A stretch of DNA of 64,000 nucleotides, taken from NCBI RefSeq assembly GCF_008086045.1, contig NZ_VSEY01000042.1, positions 60,129-124,128 on the forward strand, in the 5' to 3' direction. This stretch comes from Nonomuraea sp. PA05 (lineage in GTDB: Bacteria > Actinomycetota > Actinomycetes > Streptosporangiales > Streptosporangiaceae). The notes under the pieces were generated by a model, which did no database searches, was not told the origin of the DNA, and worked only from the letters and a program-made list of their open reading frames with translations. This document shows positions 26,992-35,541 of this stretch, in pieces. Each line of letters starts with the position of its first letter. Within the stretch, counting starts at the first letter, position 1. The translations under genes were made by a program, and so were the position numbers.

Positions 26992-27414
26992 CTAGCAGTG
27001 AAAGCGGCCTTCGGGCGTGACACGCAGCAGCTTGGCGAGCAACTCGCGCTCCTCAGGCGTGAAGCCGCGCTGCAGATCCTCGTCGAGCTGGTTCCACACC
27101 TGCTGCACCGGCTCGCGCAGGGCCTTACCCGTGTCGGTGAGGTAGACGCGGCCGATCCGGGGGCGGTCGGGGTCGGGGGCGCGGTAGACGATGCCCGCGC
27201 GCTCCAGGCGCTGGAGGGTCTTCGTGACGGTCGGCGGCTCGACGCCCAGCCTGGCGATCAGGTCGCCCTGTGTCAGGCCGTCCTCGCGCCAGAGCTGGTT
27301 GAGCAGCAGCTCCTGGCCCACGTGCAGGCCCAGCGGGACCAGCGCGGCGGCGAGCTGGTTGCGGTGGGCCTTCATGAGCTTGATGAGCGCGTACGTCAGG
27401 GTCTCGTCCAGCAT
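26992..27414 (-). CDS. MarR-family transcriptional regulator
   Basis: The 140-residue winged-helix regulator starts MLDETLTYALIKLMKAHRNQ. The recognition region is LTQGDLIARLGVEPPTVTKTLQRLERAGIVYR, and the wing DPDRPRIGRVYLTDTGKAL has the usual Asp/Arg turn. Family members repress stress, efflux or catabolic genes until a phenolic ligand or oxidant binds. It is upstream of the SDR gene on the same strand, and the dyad between the two is the likely operator. Confidence 0.9.
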   Translation of the reverse strand: MLDETLTYALIKLMKAHRNQLAAALVPLGLHVGQELLLNQLWREDGLTQGDLIARLGVEPPTVTKTLQRLERAGIVYRAPDPDRPRIGRVYLTDTGKALREPVQQVWNQLDEDLQRGFTPEERELLAKLLRVTPEGRFHC

Positions 27415-27555
27415 GCACTCATCTTGCCTCCCGCCTGGTGCTTTGGCGCATGGTGACCCAAGGATGAGCGTCGTCTTACCGTGTCGCGTGGTTTAGCCGA
27501 CGGCTTCCGCGAAAGGGTGAAGTATCCGGCATGCAGACCCTCGGGAGACGCAGAC

Positions 27556-28899
27556 GTGACCACACCTGAGGACCCGAACGAGCCCCGCGAAGGGCAGCGA
27601 CCGCACGGTGACCGGCCGCAGGAGGGCCGGCCCGAGAGCGCGCCGCCTCAGCATGAGCCTGAGTGGTGGAGCGAGGGCACGCTGCCGGAGGACGAATGGC
27701 CACCCGAGTCCCGTCCGCCCGAGCCGGGCCCGCCCGAGCCGGGCCCGCCCGAGCCGGGCCCGCCCGAGCCGGGCCCGCCCGAGCCGGGCCCGTCCGAGTC
27801 GCGTCCGTCCGAGTCGCGTCCGTCCGGGGCGAGCCCGTACGAGCCGCGTCCGTACGAGAGCGGGCCCACGGGTGGTGACCAGGAGCCTGAGGAGTGGTCA
27901 GCCGGCGGCCCGCCCGGCGCGGGTCCCACCGGCGGCGCGGCCCCGGACGAGCGGGAGCCCGGGGAGGAGGAGCCGATCGCGCCCGTCCCGCCCGTGGTGC
28001 CGCGTCCCGACGTGCCGCCGACGCACGAGCCCAGGCCCGTCGGCGAGCCGTCCCACCCCGACCTGCCCACCTCGCCCGAGACCCCGCAGCCCACGGGAGG
28101 CGACGCGGAGGCCACCCAGGCGTACCCGATCCCCGGCGCCACCCCGTCCTACCCCGGCTGGGGCGGCCCGCCGCAGGAGGAGCCACCCTCCCGGCCGGAA
28201 CCGTCCCGGTACGAGCAGGGCGACCAGCCGCAACCGTCCCGCTACGAGCAGGGCGACCAACCGCAGCCCTCCCGCTACGAGCAGGGCGACCAGCCGGAGC
28301 AGGATCCGACGGTGCCGGGCACGACGCCCTCCAGCCCGTACGGCGGCCCGCCCGGCTACCCGCCACCCCCGCCTCCAGGAGCCCCCTACGGCTCCCCAGC
28401 AGGCCAGTACGGCCAATCAAGCCAGCACAGCCAATCCGGCCAACCGGGCCAGCCCACGCCACCCGGCCAGTACGGCCAGCCCAGCCCCTACGGTCAGCCC
28501 AGCCCGTACGGCGAGCCAGGCCAGCCAGGCCAGCCAGGACAGTCGGGCCCCTACGGTCAGTACGGTCAATACGGCCAGTACGAGCAGGACAGGCCAGGCA
28601 GCGGCCTGGCCACCGCCTCACTGGTCCTCGGCGTAGCCAGCCCGTTCCTGGTCTTCGTCTGCTTCACGGGCCTGATCACCGCGATCCTGTCGATCGTCTT
28701 CGGCTGGGTGGCGCTGGCCAAGCACGCGGGCAAGGGCCGCGCCATCGCCGGCATCGCGATCAGCGTCCTGTCGCTGATCCTGTTCGCGATCGTGGCCATC
28801 TGGTTCTGGAACGTGGTCCAGGAGTGCGCCCACCTGCCGGGCCAGCTCGCGGACCGGTGCTTCGAGAGCAAGTTCCCCTGGATGAGCGGCACCCGCTAA
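27556..28899 (+). CDS. DUF4190 membrane protein with long repetitive Pro/Gly/Gln-rich cytoplasmic region
   Basis: The 447-residue protein starts at GTG 27556 after GGGAG. About 350 residues are low complexity: PEPGP repeats, three PSRYEQGDQPQ units and a YGQ/QPG-rich stretch. The C-terminal 95 residues have two membrane helices of the DUF4190 type (ATASLVLGVASPFLVFVCF and IAGIAISVLSLILFAIVAIW, joined by GWVALAKHAGKGRA). DUF4190 proteins are common in actinomycetes and lack a known function; the disordered tail may recruit partners or phase-separate. The 3' end overlaps the SCP-like gene by 4 nt. Confidence 0.85.
   Translation: MTTPEDPNEPREGQRPHGDRPQEGRPESAPPQHEPEWWSEGTLPEDEWPPESRPPEPGPPEPGPPEPGPPEPGPPEPGPSESRPSESRPSGASPYEPRPYESGPTGGDQEPEEWSAGGPPGAGPTGGAAPDEREPGEEEPIAPVPPVVPRPDVPPTHEPRPVGEPSHPDLPTSPETPQPTGGDAEATQAYPIPGATPSYPGWGGPPQEEPPSRPEPSRYEQGDQPQPSRYEQGDQPQPSRYEQGDQPEQDPTVPGTTPSSPYGGPPGYPPPPPPGAPYGSPAGQYGQSSQHSQSGQPGQPTPPGQYGQPSPYGQPSPYGEPGQPGQPGQSGPYGQYGQYGQYEQDRPGSGLATASLVLGVASPFLVFVCFTGLITAILSIVFGWVALAKHAGKGRAIAGIAISVLSLILFAIVAIWFWNVVQECAHLPGQLADRCFESKFPWMSGTR
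27721..27795. repeat. Five tandem 15-bp units encoding PEPGP
   Basis: GAGCCGGGCCCGCCC is repeated five times, with the last copy ending GTCC. The copies are identical at DNA level, suggesting recent slippage expansion inside the DUF4190 gene. Confidence 0.9.
28201..28299. repeat. Three tandem 33-bp units encoding PSRYEQGDQPQ
   Basis: The three copies differ at only a few third or wobble positions. The repeat lies in the disordered region of the DUF4190 protein and could vary in copy number between strains. Confidence 0.9.
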
Positions 28900-29333
28900 A
28901 GCGGCAAATATCCGGACAAGTCGGCTCGGGAGCCGCTCGCCGAGATCGCGCCTCGGGCCATGGCCTCGTCCCACGTCAACCGCCCGAGCGCGAGCTCGAT
29001 CCAGGTCCGCCCATCCATCTCCACCACGTTAGGCGGCGTGCCGCGCGTGTGCCTGGGCCCCTCGATGGCCTGCACGGCCGCGTACGGCGGCACGCGCACC
29101 TCGACGGTCCTGCCCGGCGCCGCGCTCGCCAGCCTGTCCAGCAGGTGACGCACCGCCATCCTGGCGGCGTCGCGCTCGGGCCGCAGCCCGCGCTCGTAGG
29201 CGGCCAGCACGGCGGCCACCAGCGCGGCCGTCAGCGCGGAGGCGGGCCCGTCGTAAGGGGGTTCGTCGAGCGCGACGAGCTGGCCGTCGAGGGCGGCCCT
29301 CAGCTTTTCCTGATCCATCTTGCGTGGTGGCAC
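28896..29333 (-). CDS. Sterol carrier family protein (bacterial SCP-2-like)
   Basis: The 145-residue protein starts MPPRKMDQEKLRAAL at GTG 29333; ATG 29318 is an alternative. The body carries AARMAVRHLLDRLASAAPGRTVEVRVPPYAAVQAI followed by PNVVEMDGRTWIELALGRLTWDEAMARGAI, the strand-helix pattern of small SCP-2-like proteins found near purF in actinomycetes. Family members bind lipids or act with mycothiol-linked enzymes; the role here is unknown. It is convergent with DUF4190 and divergent from phoX. Confidence 0.75.
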   Translation of the reverse strand: MPPRKMDQEKLRAALDGQLVALDEPPYDGPASALTAALVAAVLAAYERGLRPERDAARMAVRHLLDRLASAAPGRTVEVRVPPYAAVQAIEGPRHTRGTPPNVVEMDGRTWIELALGRLTWDEAMARGAISASGSRADLSGYLPL

Positions 29334-29356
29334 CCCTACATTCTCTCCCGGTAAGC

Positions 29357-29425
29357 GTTCATCGAGACGGAGGTCGTCGTTCACCTGAGGTTTCGACGGC
29401 GACCGTAACCTCCCGGCGGTATAAC
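29357..29425 (+). promoter_or_regulatory. PHO box and promoter of phoX
   Basis: Direct-repeat units begin at 29357 (GTTCATCGAGA), 29379 (GTTCACCTGAG) and 29390 (GTTTCGACGGC), in 11-bp register. They match the GTTCACC-type units bound by PhoP in Streptomyces. TATAAC at 29420-29425 is the -10; the last repeat unit covers the -35 position, the usual layout for PhoP activation. Confidence 0.65.
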
Positions 29426-29447
29426 CGCGCACATATATGGAGGACCT

Positions 29448-31523
29448 GTGGCGAACCCTAACGCGGGGAGGCGGCTGCTGCCGCTGCTCTCGACCCCGCA
29501 CAAAGGTGGCCGATCCGCGTTGACCTGTCAGTTCCGCTGCGGCAACGCGTGCGCGCATGACGTGGCCAACACGACTGACAACGCCTACTTCGGCGACGTG
29601 GTGAAGCAGGCGCTGTCGCGCCGTGGCGTGCTGCGCGCGGGCGCGCTGGGCGCGATCGTGGTGGGCACGGGCGTGGCCGGCGCCGTGCCCGCCCTGGCCG
29701 ACGAGCCCGAGGCGGACGCCGCCAGGCACGGCGGCAGCGGCGACAGCGACATCCGCTTCACCGCCGTACAGCCGAACAAGGATGACAAGCTGACCATCCC
29801 GGACGGCTACCAGTCCTCCGTGGTCGTGCGCTGGGGCGACCCGGTGCTGCCCGGCGCGCCGGAGTTCGACTTCGACAACCAGAGCGCCGACGCCCAGAAC
29901 AAGCAGTTCGGCTACAACTGCGACTACGTGACGGTCTTCCCGATGGGCCGGGACCGCGCGCTGATGTGGGTCAACCACGAGTACACCGACGAGAGCCTGA
30001 TGTTCCGCGGGTACACCGGCGGCGCGGCGGCGACCGAGGAGCAGATCAAGATCGGTCTGGCCGCGCACGGCGGCTCGGTCGTGGAGATCGAGCGGGCCGG
30101 CAGGACGGGCGAGTGGAAGCTGGTCACCAAGGGCCGCCGCCGCTACAACCGGCGCATCACCGCGCAGACCAAGATGCGGTTCACCGGCCCGGCCGCGGGC
30201 AGCGACCTGCTGAAGACGGCCGCCGACCCGAGGGGCACCACGCCCGTCGGCATGCTGAACAACTGCTCGGGCGGCACCACCCCGTGGGGCACGGTGCTCA
30301 CCACCGAGGAGAACTTCAACCAGTACTTCGTCAACGCCGACAAGGTCCCCGAGGCGCAGAAGCCGTACATTACGCGGTACTCGATCACCACCGGCACCCC
30401 GTCCTCCAGCCGCCGCTTCGACCGCGTCGAGGAGCGCTTCGACCTGGCCAAGCACCCGAACGAGGCCAACAGGTTCGGGTGGATCGTGGAGATCGACCCG
30501 TTCGACCCCGACTCCACGCCGATCAAGCGCACGGCGCTCGGCCGCTTCGCGCACGAGGCCGCCACCACGACCCTGGCCCGCGACGGCCGCCTGGTCGTCT
30601 ACATGGGTGACGACGGCCGCTTCGAGTACATCTACAAGTTCGTCTCGAAGGACCGCTACATCCCCGGCTTCGACCGGCACAACCGCGGCCTGCTGGACGA
30701 GGGCACCCTGTACGTGGCCAAGTTCACCGGCGACAGCCCGGCCGCCGAGCTCGACGGCACCGGCAAGCTGCCCTCCGACGGCCAGTTCGACGGCTCGGGC
30801 GAGTGGCTTCCGCTGGTCTCGGGCGACAAGTCGTTCGTGGACGGCATGACCGCCCAGGAAGTCCTGGTCTACACCCGTTCGGCCGCCGACAAGGTCAAGG
30901 GCGGCGCGACGAAGATGGACCGCCCCGAGGACATGGAGCGCAACCCGGTCACGGGCGGCGTCTACGTGGCGCTGACCAACAACACCAACCGCACCGCGGC
31001 CCAGGTGGACGAGGCCAACCCGCGCCCCTCGAACAAGCACGGCCACGTCCTGGAGATCGTGGAGCGGCGCAACGACGCCGGCGAGAAGACGTTCGCCTGG
31101 TCGCTGCCGCTGGTCTGCGGCGATCCGAACGACGCCTCGACCTACTTCGCCGGCTTCGACAAGACCAAGGTCTCGCCGATCTCCTGCCCGGACAACGTGA
31201 CGTTCGACAAGGACGGCAACCTCTGGATCTCCACGGACGGCAACGCGCTCGGCACGAACGACGGCCTGTTCGTGATGCCGGTCAGGGGCAAGGAGCGCGG
31301 CTACGTGCGCCAGTTCCTCACCGTGCCGGTGGGCGCCGAGACCTGCGGCCCGCTCGTCACGGACGATCAGCGCAGCGTCTTCGTGGCGGTCCAGCACCCG
31401 GGTGAGACCGACGGCGCCAGCCCGGAGGCCCCCAGCAGCCGCTGGCCCGACGGCGAGGGCAGCCAGCCGCGCCCGTCGGTGGCCGTGGTCTGGCACGCGC
31501 GGGGCAAGAAGGTCGGGGCTTGA
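29448..31523 (+). CDS. phoX: PhoX-family alkaline phosphatase (DUF839), Tat-exported
   Basis: The 691-residue protein begins with a long basic N-region and a twin-arginine signal (SRRGVLRAGALGAIVVGTG, residues about 58-76). The DUF839 domain follows, with HEYTDESLMF, NNCSGGTTPWGTVLTTEENF, GRFAHEAA, VVYMGDDGRFEYIYKF and MDRPEDMERNP. PhoX enzymes are Ca/Fe-dependent phosphomonoesterases that release phosphate outside the cell during starvation. GTG 29448 has RBS GGAGG at the right distance. The PHO box upstream supports phosphate control. The stop codon overlaps the SoxR-type promoter of the next gene. Confidence 0.92.
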   Translation: MANPNAGRRLLPLLSTPHKGGRSALTCQFRCGNACAHDVANTTDNAYFGDVVKQALSRRGVLRAGALGAIVVGTGVAGAVPALADEPEADAARHGGSGDSDIRFTAVQPNKDDKLTIPDGYQSSVVVRWGDPVLPGAPEFDFDNQSADAQNKQFGYNCDYVTVFPMGRDRALMWVNHEYTDESLMFRGYTGGAAATEEQIKIGLAAHGGSVVEIERAGRTGEWKLVTKGRRRYNRRITAQTKMRFTGPAAGSDLLKTAADPRGTTPVGMLNNCSGGTTPWGTVLTTEENFNQYFVNADKVPEAQKPYITRYSITTGTPSSSRRFDRVEERFDLAKHPNEANRFGWIVEIDPFDPDSTPIKRTALGRFAHEAATTTLARDGRLVVYMGDDGRFEYIYKFVSKDRYIPGFDRHNRGLLDEGTLYVAKFTGDSPAAELDGTGKLPSDGQFDGSGEWLPLVSGDKSFVDGMTAQEVLVYTRSAADKVKGGATKMDRPEDMERNPVTGGVYVALTNNTNRTAAQVDEANPRPSNKHGHVLEIVERRNDAGEKTFAWSLPLVCGDPNDASTYFAGFDKTKVSPISCPDNVTFDKDGNLWISTDGNALGTNDGLFVMPVRGKERGYVRQFLTVPVGAETCGPLVTDDQRSVFVAVQHPGETDGASPEAPSSRWPDGEGSQPRPSVAVVWHARGKKVGA

Positions 31524-31550
31524 CCTCGACTTAACTTGAGGTCGTAGCGT
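31520..31550 (+). promoter_or_regulatory. SoxR-type promoter in front of the ABC exporter
   Basis: ACCTCGACTTAACTTGAGGT (31523-31542) matches the SoxR box ACCTCAAGTTAACTTGAGGT at 18 of 20 positions. It is embedded in a promoter with TTGACC (-35, 31520-31525) and TAGCGT (-10, 31545-31550) separated by 19 bp, the elongated spacer typical of MerR/SoxR-activated promoters. Transcription would begin at or next to ATG 31558. No soxR gene is in the window. Confidence 0.75.
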
Positions 31551-31557
31551 CCATGTC

Positions 31558-33441
31558 ATGAGCATGGAAGTGACGGCCTGGCACCAGCTGTATTCGATGA
31601 ACGACCGGCCGGAGCGTCGTCCTGTGTCCAGGGCGACGCTCCGCCGCATCGGGGCCTTCGCGCGCCCGCACCGCCGCAAGCTGACGCTGTTCCTGCTGCT
31701 CAGCGTGGTGATGGCGGGCCTAGCAGTGGGGGCGCCGCTGCTGGCGGGCCGGGTGGTGGACGCCATCTTCGCCGGCGAGCCGATCGGCGTGGTCGTGGCG
31801 GTGGCGCTGGCGATCGCGGGCCTGGCCATCGCGGAGGCGGGGCTCGGCCTGGTGAACCGCTGGCTGTCGGCGGGCCTCGGCGAGGACCTGATCCTCGACC
31901 TGCGGACGGCCGTCTTCGACCACGTGCAGCGCATGCCGGTCGCGTTCTTCATGCGCACTCGCACCGGCGCGCTGGTCAGCCGGCTGAACAACGATGTGAT
32001 CGGCGCGCAGCGGGCCTTCACCGACACGCTGTCCGGTGTGGCGGGCAACGTCGTGACGCTCCTGCTGACGCTCGTCGCGATGATCGGCATCTCCTGGCAG
32101 ATCACGCTGCTGGCGCTGCTGCTCCTGCCCGTGTTCGTGCTGCCGGCCCGGCGGATGGGCACCAGGATCGCCCGGCTGCGGCGCGAGGCGGCCGACCACA
32201 ACGCGGCCATGGGCACCCAGATGACCGAGCGGTTCTCCGCGCCGGGCGCGACGCTGGTCAAGCTGTTCGGCCGGCCCGCGCACGAGTCGGCCGAGTTCGC
32301 CGCCAGAGCCCGCCGGGTGCGCGACATCGGGGTGCGCTCGGCCATGACCCAGTCGGCCTTCGTCACCGCGCTCACGCTGGTCTCGGCGCTGGCGCTGGCC
32401 CTCGTCTACGGCCTCGGCGGCTTCTACGCCCTGGCCGGGCAGCTCGCCCCCGGCGCGGTCGTGGCCATGGCCATGCTGCTGACCCGCCTGTACGCGCCGC
32501 TGACCGCGCTGGCCAGCGCCCGCGTGGACGTGATGAGCGCGATCGTCAGCTTCGAGCGGGTCTTCGAGGTGCTCGACCTCAAGCCGCTCATCCAGGACAA
32601 GCCGGACGCCCGCGAGGTGCCGGAGGGCCCGGTGGCGGTCGAGTTCGACGACGTGCGCTTCGCCTACCCCGCGGCCGACAAGGTCTCGCTGGCCTCGCTG
32701 GAGGAGGTCGCCACCCTCGACACGCGCGGCGGCGTCGAGGTGCTGCACGGCCTCTCGTTCCGGGCCGAACCCGGGCAGATGGTGGCGCTGGTCGGCTCGT
32801 CGGGCGCGGGCAAGTCCACGATCGCGCAGCTCCTGCCCCGCCTGTACGACGTCGACTCCGGGGCCGTGCGGCTGGGCGGCGTGGACGTCCGCGACCTGAG
32901 CGCCGACTCGATCCGCGACACGCTCGGCATGGTCACCCAGGACGGCCACCTCTTCCACGACACGATCCGCGCCAACCTGCTGCTGGCCAGGCCGGAGGCG
33001 AGCGAGGAGGAGATCTGGGACGCGCTCACCCGCGCCCGGCTGGCCACGCTCATCGGGTCGCTGCCCGACGGCCTCGACACGATGGTGGGGGAGCGCGGCT
33101 ACCGGCTGTCGGGCGGCGAGCGCCAGCGCCTCACGATCGCCCGCCTGCTGCTGGCCAGGCCGCGGGTGGTGATCCTGGACGAGGCCACCGCGGCGCTCGA
33201 CTCCACCTCCGAGGCGGCCGTGCAGGCGGCGCTGGGCGAGGCGCTCGAAGGCAGGACCGCCGTGGTGATCGCGCACCGGCTCTCCACCGTCCGCGCCGCC
33301 GACCTGATCCTGGTGATCGAGGACGGCCGGATCGCCGAGCGCGGCACGCACACTGAGCTGCTCGCCGCCGGGGGCCGCTACGAGGAGCTGTACCGCACTC
33401 AGTTCGAGGACCCGACGGCCTCCGGGGTGGCGGCGGCCTGA
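31558..33441 (+). CDS. ABC transporter, fused permease and ATPase (exporter type)
   Basis: The 627-residue half-transporter has six membrane helices in the first 330 residues (LTLFLLLSVVMAGLAVGAPL through LYAPLTALASARVDV). An ATPase domain follows with Walker A GSSGAGKST, Q-loop VTQDGHLF, signature LSGGERQRL, Walker B VVILDEAT and H-loop IAHRLST. It should act as a homodimeric multidrug or lipid exporter. The ATG follows a SoxR-type promoter with almost no leader, implying induction by redox-active compounds. In S. coelicolor an ABC transporter is also in the SoxR regulon. The 3' end overlaps the convergent MFS gene by 43 nt. Confidence 0.93.
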   Translation: MSMEVTAWHQLYSMNDRPERRPVSRATLRRIGAFARPHRRKLTLFLLLSVVMAGLAVGAPLLAGRVVDAIFAGEPIGVVVAVALAIAGLAIAEAGLGLVNRWLSAGLGEDLILDLRTAVFDHVQRMPVAFFMRTRTGALVSRLNNDVIGAQRAFTDTLSGVAGNVVTLLLTLVAMIGISWQITLLALLLLPVFVLPARRMGTRIARLRREAADHNAAMGTQMTERFSAPGATLVKLFGRPAHESAEFAARARRVRDIGVRSAMTQSAFVTALTLVSALALALVYGLGGFYALAGQLAPGAVVAMAMLLTRLYAPLTALASARVDVMSAIVSFERVFEVLDLKPLIQDKPDAREVPEGPVAVEFDDVRFAYPAADKVSLASLEEVATLDTRGGVEVLHGLSFRAEPGQMVALVGSSGAGKSTIAQLLPRLYDVDSGAVRLGGVDVRDLSADSIRDTLGMVTQDGHLFHDTIRANLLLARPEASEEEIWDALTRARLATLIGSLPDGLDTMVGERGYRLSGGERQRLTIARLLLARPRVVILDEATAALDSTSEAAVQAALGEALEGRTAVVIAHRLSTVRAADLILVIEDGRIAERGTHTELLAAGGRYEELYRTQFEDPTASGVAAA

Positions 33442-34814
33442 GGCTCCTCGACGTCAGGCTGGGGGCGCAGCGAGTAGAGCGCGACCGGGATGGCCGCCAG
33501 CACCACGACCGCGGCGACGACCAGCGTGAACTGGTAGCCGTCGAGGAAGGCGGGCAGCGGCGGCAGGCCGCTCGCGTTCTGCCTGGCGGTCAGCAGCGCC
33601 CCCAGCACGGTGATGCCGAGCAGGCCGAAGACCTCGCGGGAGACGTTGAGCACGCCCGAGGCGACGCCTGAGCGCTCCTTGGGCATGCCGTTGAGCACGG
33701 CGGAGGTCAGGGGGACGAGCAGGCCGCCGCCGAGGCCGTACAGGATGAACCAGGGCGCCACGTCCGCGTAGTCGCCGCCGGCCCCGACGCGGGAGAGCAG
33801 GAAGATCGCGGAGCCCATCAGCGCCATCCCGAGCGCGACCGTGCGGCCGATCCCGAGCCGCGCGCTGACCTGCTGCGACAGGATCGCCATCACGCCCATG
33901 ACGACCGCCATCGGCACGAACGAGGCGCCGGCCTGCGTGGGGGAGAAGCCGAGCACGTTCTGCAGCCACAGGGCGCTGAAGAAGTAGATGCCGAACACCC
34001 CGAACGACCAGATGCCGCTGGTCAGCACGCCGCCGCTGAAGACGCGCGACCTGAACAGCGAGACCGCGATCATCGGCTCCGCAGCCCGCGTCTCGACCGC
34101 CAGGAAGCCGGCGACCGCCGCCGCGAACACGCCGAACGCGGCCAGGATCGGCGCCGAGGCCCAGCCGAGGCTCCCGCCCTCGATGAGCGCGAACGTCAGC
34201 GCGAACAGGGCCAGCGCCGACAGGGCCAGGCCAGGCAGGTCGAGACTGCGGCGCACCCGCGTGAAGGCGGGCCGCACGGCCCACAGCGCGAGCCCGCCGG
34301 TGACCACGCCGATCGGCACGTTGATCAGGTAGATCCAGCCCCAGTGCAGGTTCTCGCTGATGAAACCGCCCAGGGTGGGACCGAGCGCCATGGACAGCGC
34401 GCCCGAGGCGCTCCAGATGCCCACCGCCCTGCCGCGCTCGGCGGGGTCGGGGAAGATCTGACTGATCAACGACAGCGTGGTCGGGGTCAGCAGCGCGGCG
34501 CCGACGCCCTGCACGGCCCGCGCGGCGATCAGCATCCCGCCCGAGGTGGCCAGCCCGGCGGCCAGCGAGGCCAGCGTGAAGACGGCCAGCCCGCCGAGGA
34601 ACACCCTGCGGGCGCCCAGCACGTCCGCGAGCCGCCCGCCGGCCAGCATGAGGCCGGCGAAGACCAGGATGTAGGAGCTCATGATCCATTCCAGCCCGGA
34701 GATGGTCAGCCCCAGTTCCCGTTGGATCGTGGGCAATGCGACGTTCCCCACGTTGTTATCCAGATAAGTCATGAATGTGCCCAAGGTCACAGCGACCAAT
34801 GCCCACCAGCGCAT
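33399..34814 (-). CDS. MFS exporter, DHA2 (EmrB/QacA-like) family
   Basis: The 471-residue protein has 14 predicted membrane helices. It carries the DHA2 hallmark LDNNVGNVALPTIQRELG in helix 1, motif A GGRLADVLGARRVF, and motif C-like SGALSMALGPTLGGFI. It probably exports drugs by proton antiport. It is divergent from a TetR gene, and the 72-bp gap holds TetR operator-like repeats, so it is the obvious target of that repressor. A related site stands before the second MFS gene at 37.7 kb. Confidence 0.92.
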   Translation of the reverse strand: MRWWALVAVTLGTFMTYLDNNVGNVALPTIQRELGLTISGLEWIMSSYILVFAGLMLAGGRLADVLGARRVFLGGLAVFTLASLAAGLATSGGMLIAARAVQGVGAALLTPTTLSLISQIFPDPAERGRAVGIWSASGALSMALGPTLGGFISENLHWGWIYLINVPIGVVTGGLALWAVRPAFTRVRRSLDLPGLALSALALFALTFALIEGGSLGWASAPILAAFGVFAAAVAGFLAVETRAAEPMIAVSLFRSRVFSGGVLTSGIWSFGVFGIYFFSALWLQNVLGFSPTQAGASFVPMAVVMGVMAILSQQVSARLGIGRTVALGMALMGSAIFLLSRVGAGGDYADVAPWFILYGLGGGLLVPLTSAVLNGMPKERSGVASGVLNVSREVFGLLGITVLGALLTARQNASGLPPLPAFLDGYQFTLVVAAVVVLAAIPVALYSLRPQPDVEEPQAAATPEAVGSSN

Positions 34815-34826
34815 GGCGGCGCCTCC

Positions 34827-34874
34827 TATACAGCGTACTTGTACGTCGTATAGTGGAACTTGTACGGCGTATAG
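34827..34874. promoter_or_regulatory. TetR operator region between MFS and tetR genes
   Basis: A 26-bp imperfect dyad (34827-34852; arms TATACaGCGTAC and GTACGtCGTATA) is followed by a repeated half-site TTGTACGgCGTATAG at 34860-34874, exactly 21 bp from the first. The same GTACGGCGTA core recurs at 37734-37743 upstream of the second MFS gene. Confidence 0.6.
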
Positions 34875-34886
34875 TTGTCAACCGTG

Positions 34887-35531
34887 ATGGGAAAACTGAC
34901 CGCGCAGGCCATCGCGGAACGGGCCCTGGAGATCGGCGACACCGAAGGCATCGACGCCGTGACCATCCGCCGCCTGGCCACGGACCTCGGCGTGACCCCG
35001 ATGGCGCTCTACTGGCACTACAAGAACAAGGAGCAACTGCTGGTCGGCATGGCCGACCACCTCATCGGCGGCTTCGCGCCCGAGCCCGCCGACGAGCGCC
35101 CCTGGCAGGCCCAGCTCCGCGACCTGACCGAGGGCCTGATCAGGGCGCTACGCACGCACCCCTGCGCCAAGAACGTGCTGGAGCAGATCGACCCCGTCGC
35201 GGTGCCCAACTTCCTGGCCGTCTGGGACCTCGCGCTCGGCCTGGCCCGCACCGCCGGGTTCGGCGTGGACGAGAGCTGCCTCATCACCAAGTACCTGCTG
35301 CAGAGCGCCATCGCCATCGCCGACGCCCCGGTCCACGGGGCGGCCGAGCCCGACCGGGCGGAGCGCGTCAGGGCCAAGCAGGTCGGGCTGCAGACGCTGC
35401 CCGTGGACAGGTACCCGCACCTGGTGGAGATGGCCGGGCCGCTGGTGGGCGGCACGGACCCGATGTTGTACGACACCTTCGGCGTCGATCTCGTGCTGAG
35501 CGGCATAGAGGCGCTCGCGGCCGGACGTTAG
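34887..35531 (+). CDS. TetR-family repressor with tetracycline-repressor-like C-terminus
   Basis: The 214-residue protein reads MGKLTAQAIAERALEIGD, then helix-turn-helix DAVTIRRLATDLGVTPMALYWHYKNKEQLL (residues about 22-55), then a TetR_C-like ligand domain. That domain includes RTHPCAKNVLEQIDPVAVP and HLVEMAGPLVGGTDPMLYDTFGVDLVLSGIEAL (two segments). ATG 34887 is chosen; GTG 34884 is one codon upstream. It is divergent from the DHA2 exporter with shared operators, the standard repressor-pump pair. A MTHFR-like gene follows closely and may be co-transcribed. Confidence 0.9.
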   Translation: MGKLTAQAIAERALEIGDTEGIDAVTIRRLATDLGVTPMALYWHYKNKEQLLVGMADHLIGGFAPEPADERPWQAQLRDLTEGLIRALRTHPCAKNVLEQIDPVAVPNFLAVWDLALGLARTAGFGVDESCLITKYLLQSAIAIADAPVHGAAEPDRAERVRAKQVGLQTLPVDRYPHLVEMAGPLVGGTDPMLYDTFGVDLVLSGIEALAAGR

Positions 35532-35541
35532 AGTCGTGATC

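Noticed and set aside
28896..32375. Very long minus-strand frame antisense to phoX and the ABC transporter
   Set aside because: It is Arg/Val/Gly-rich shadow coding produced by GC-biased third positions; only its last 145 residues (the SCP-like protein) are real. The opposite strand carries full family motifs.
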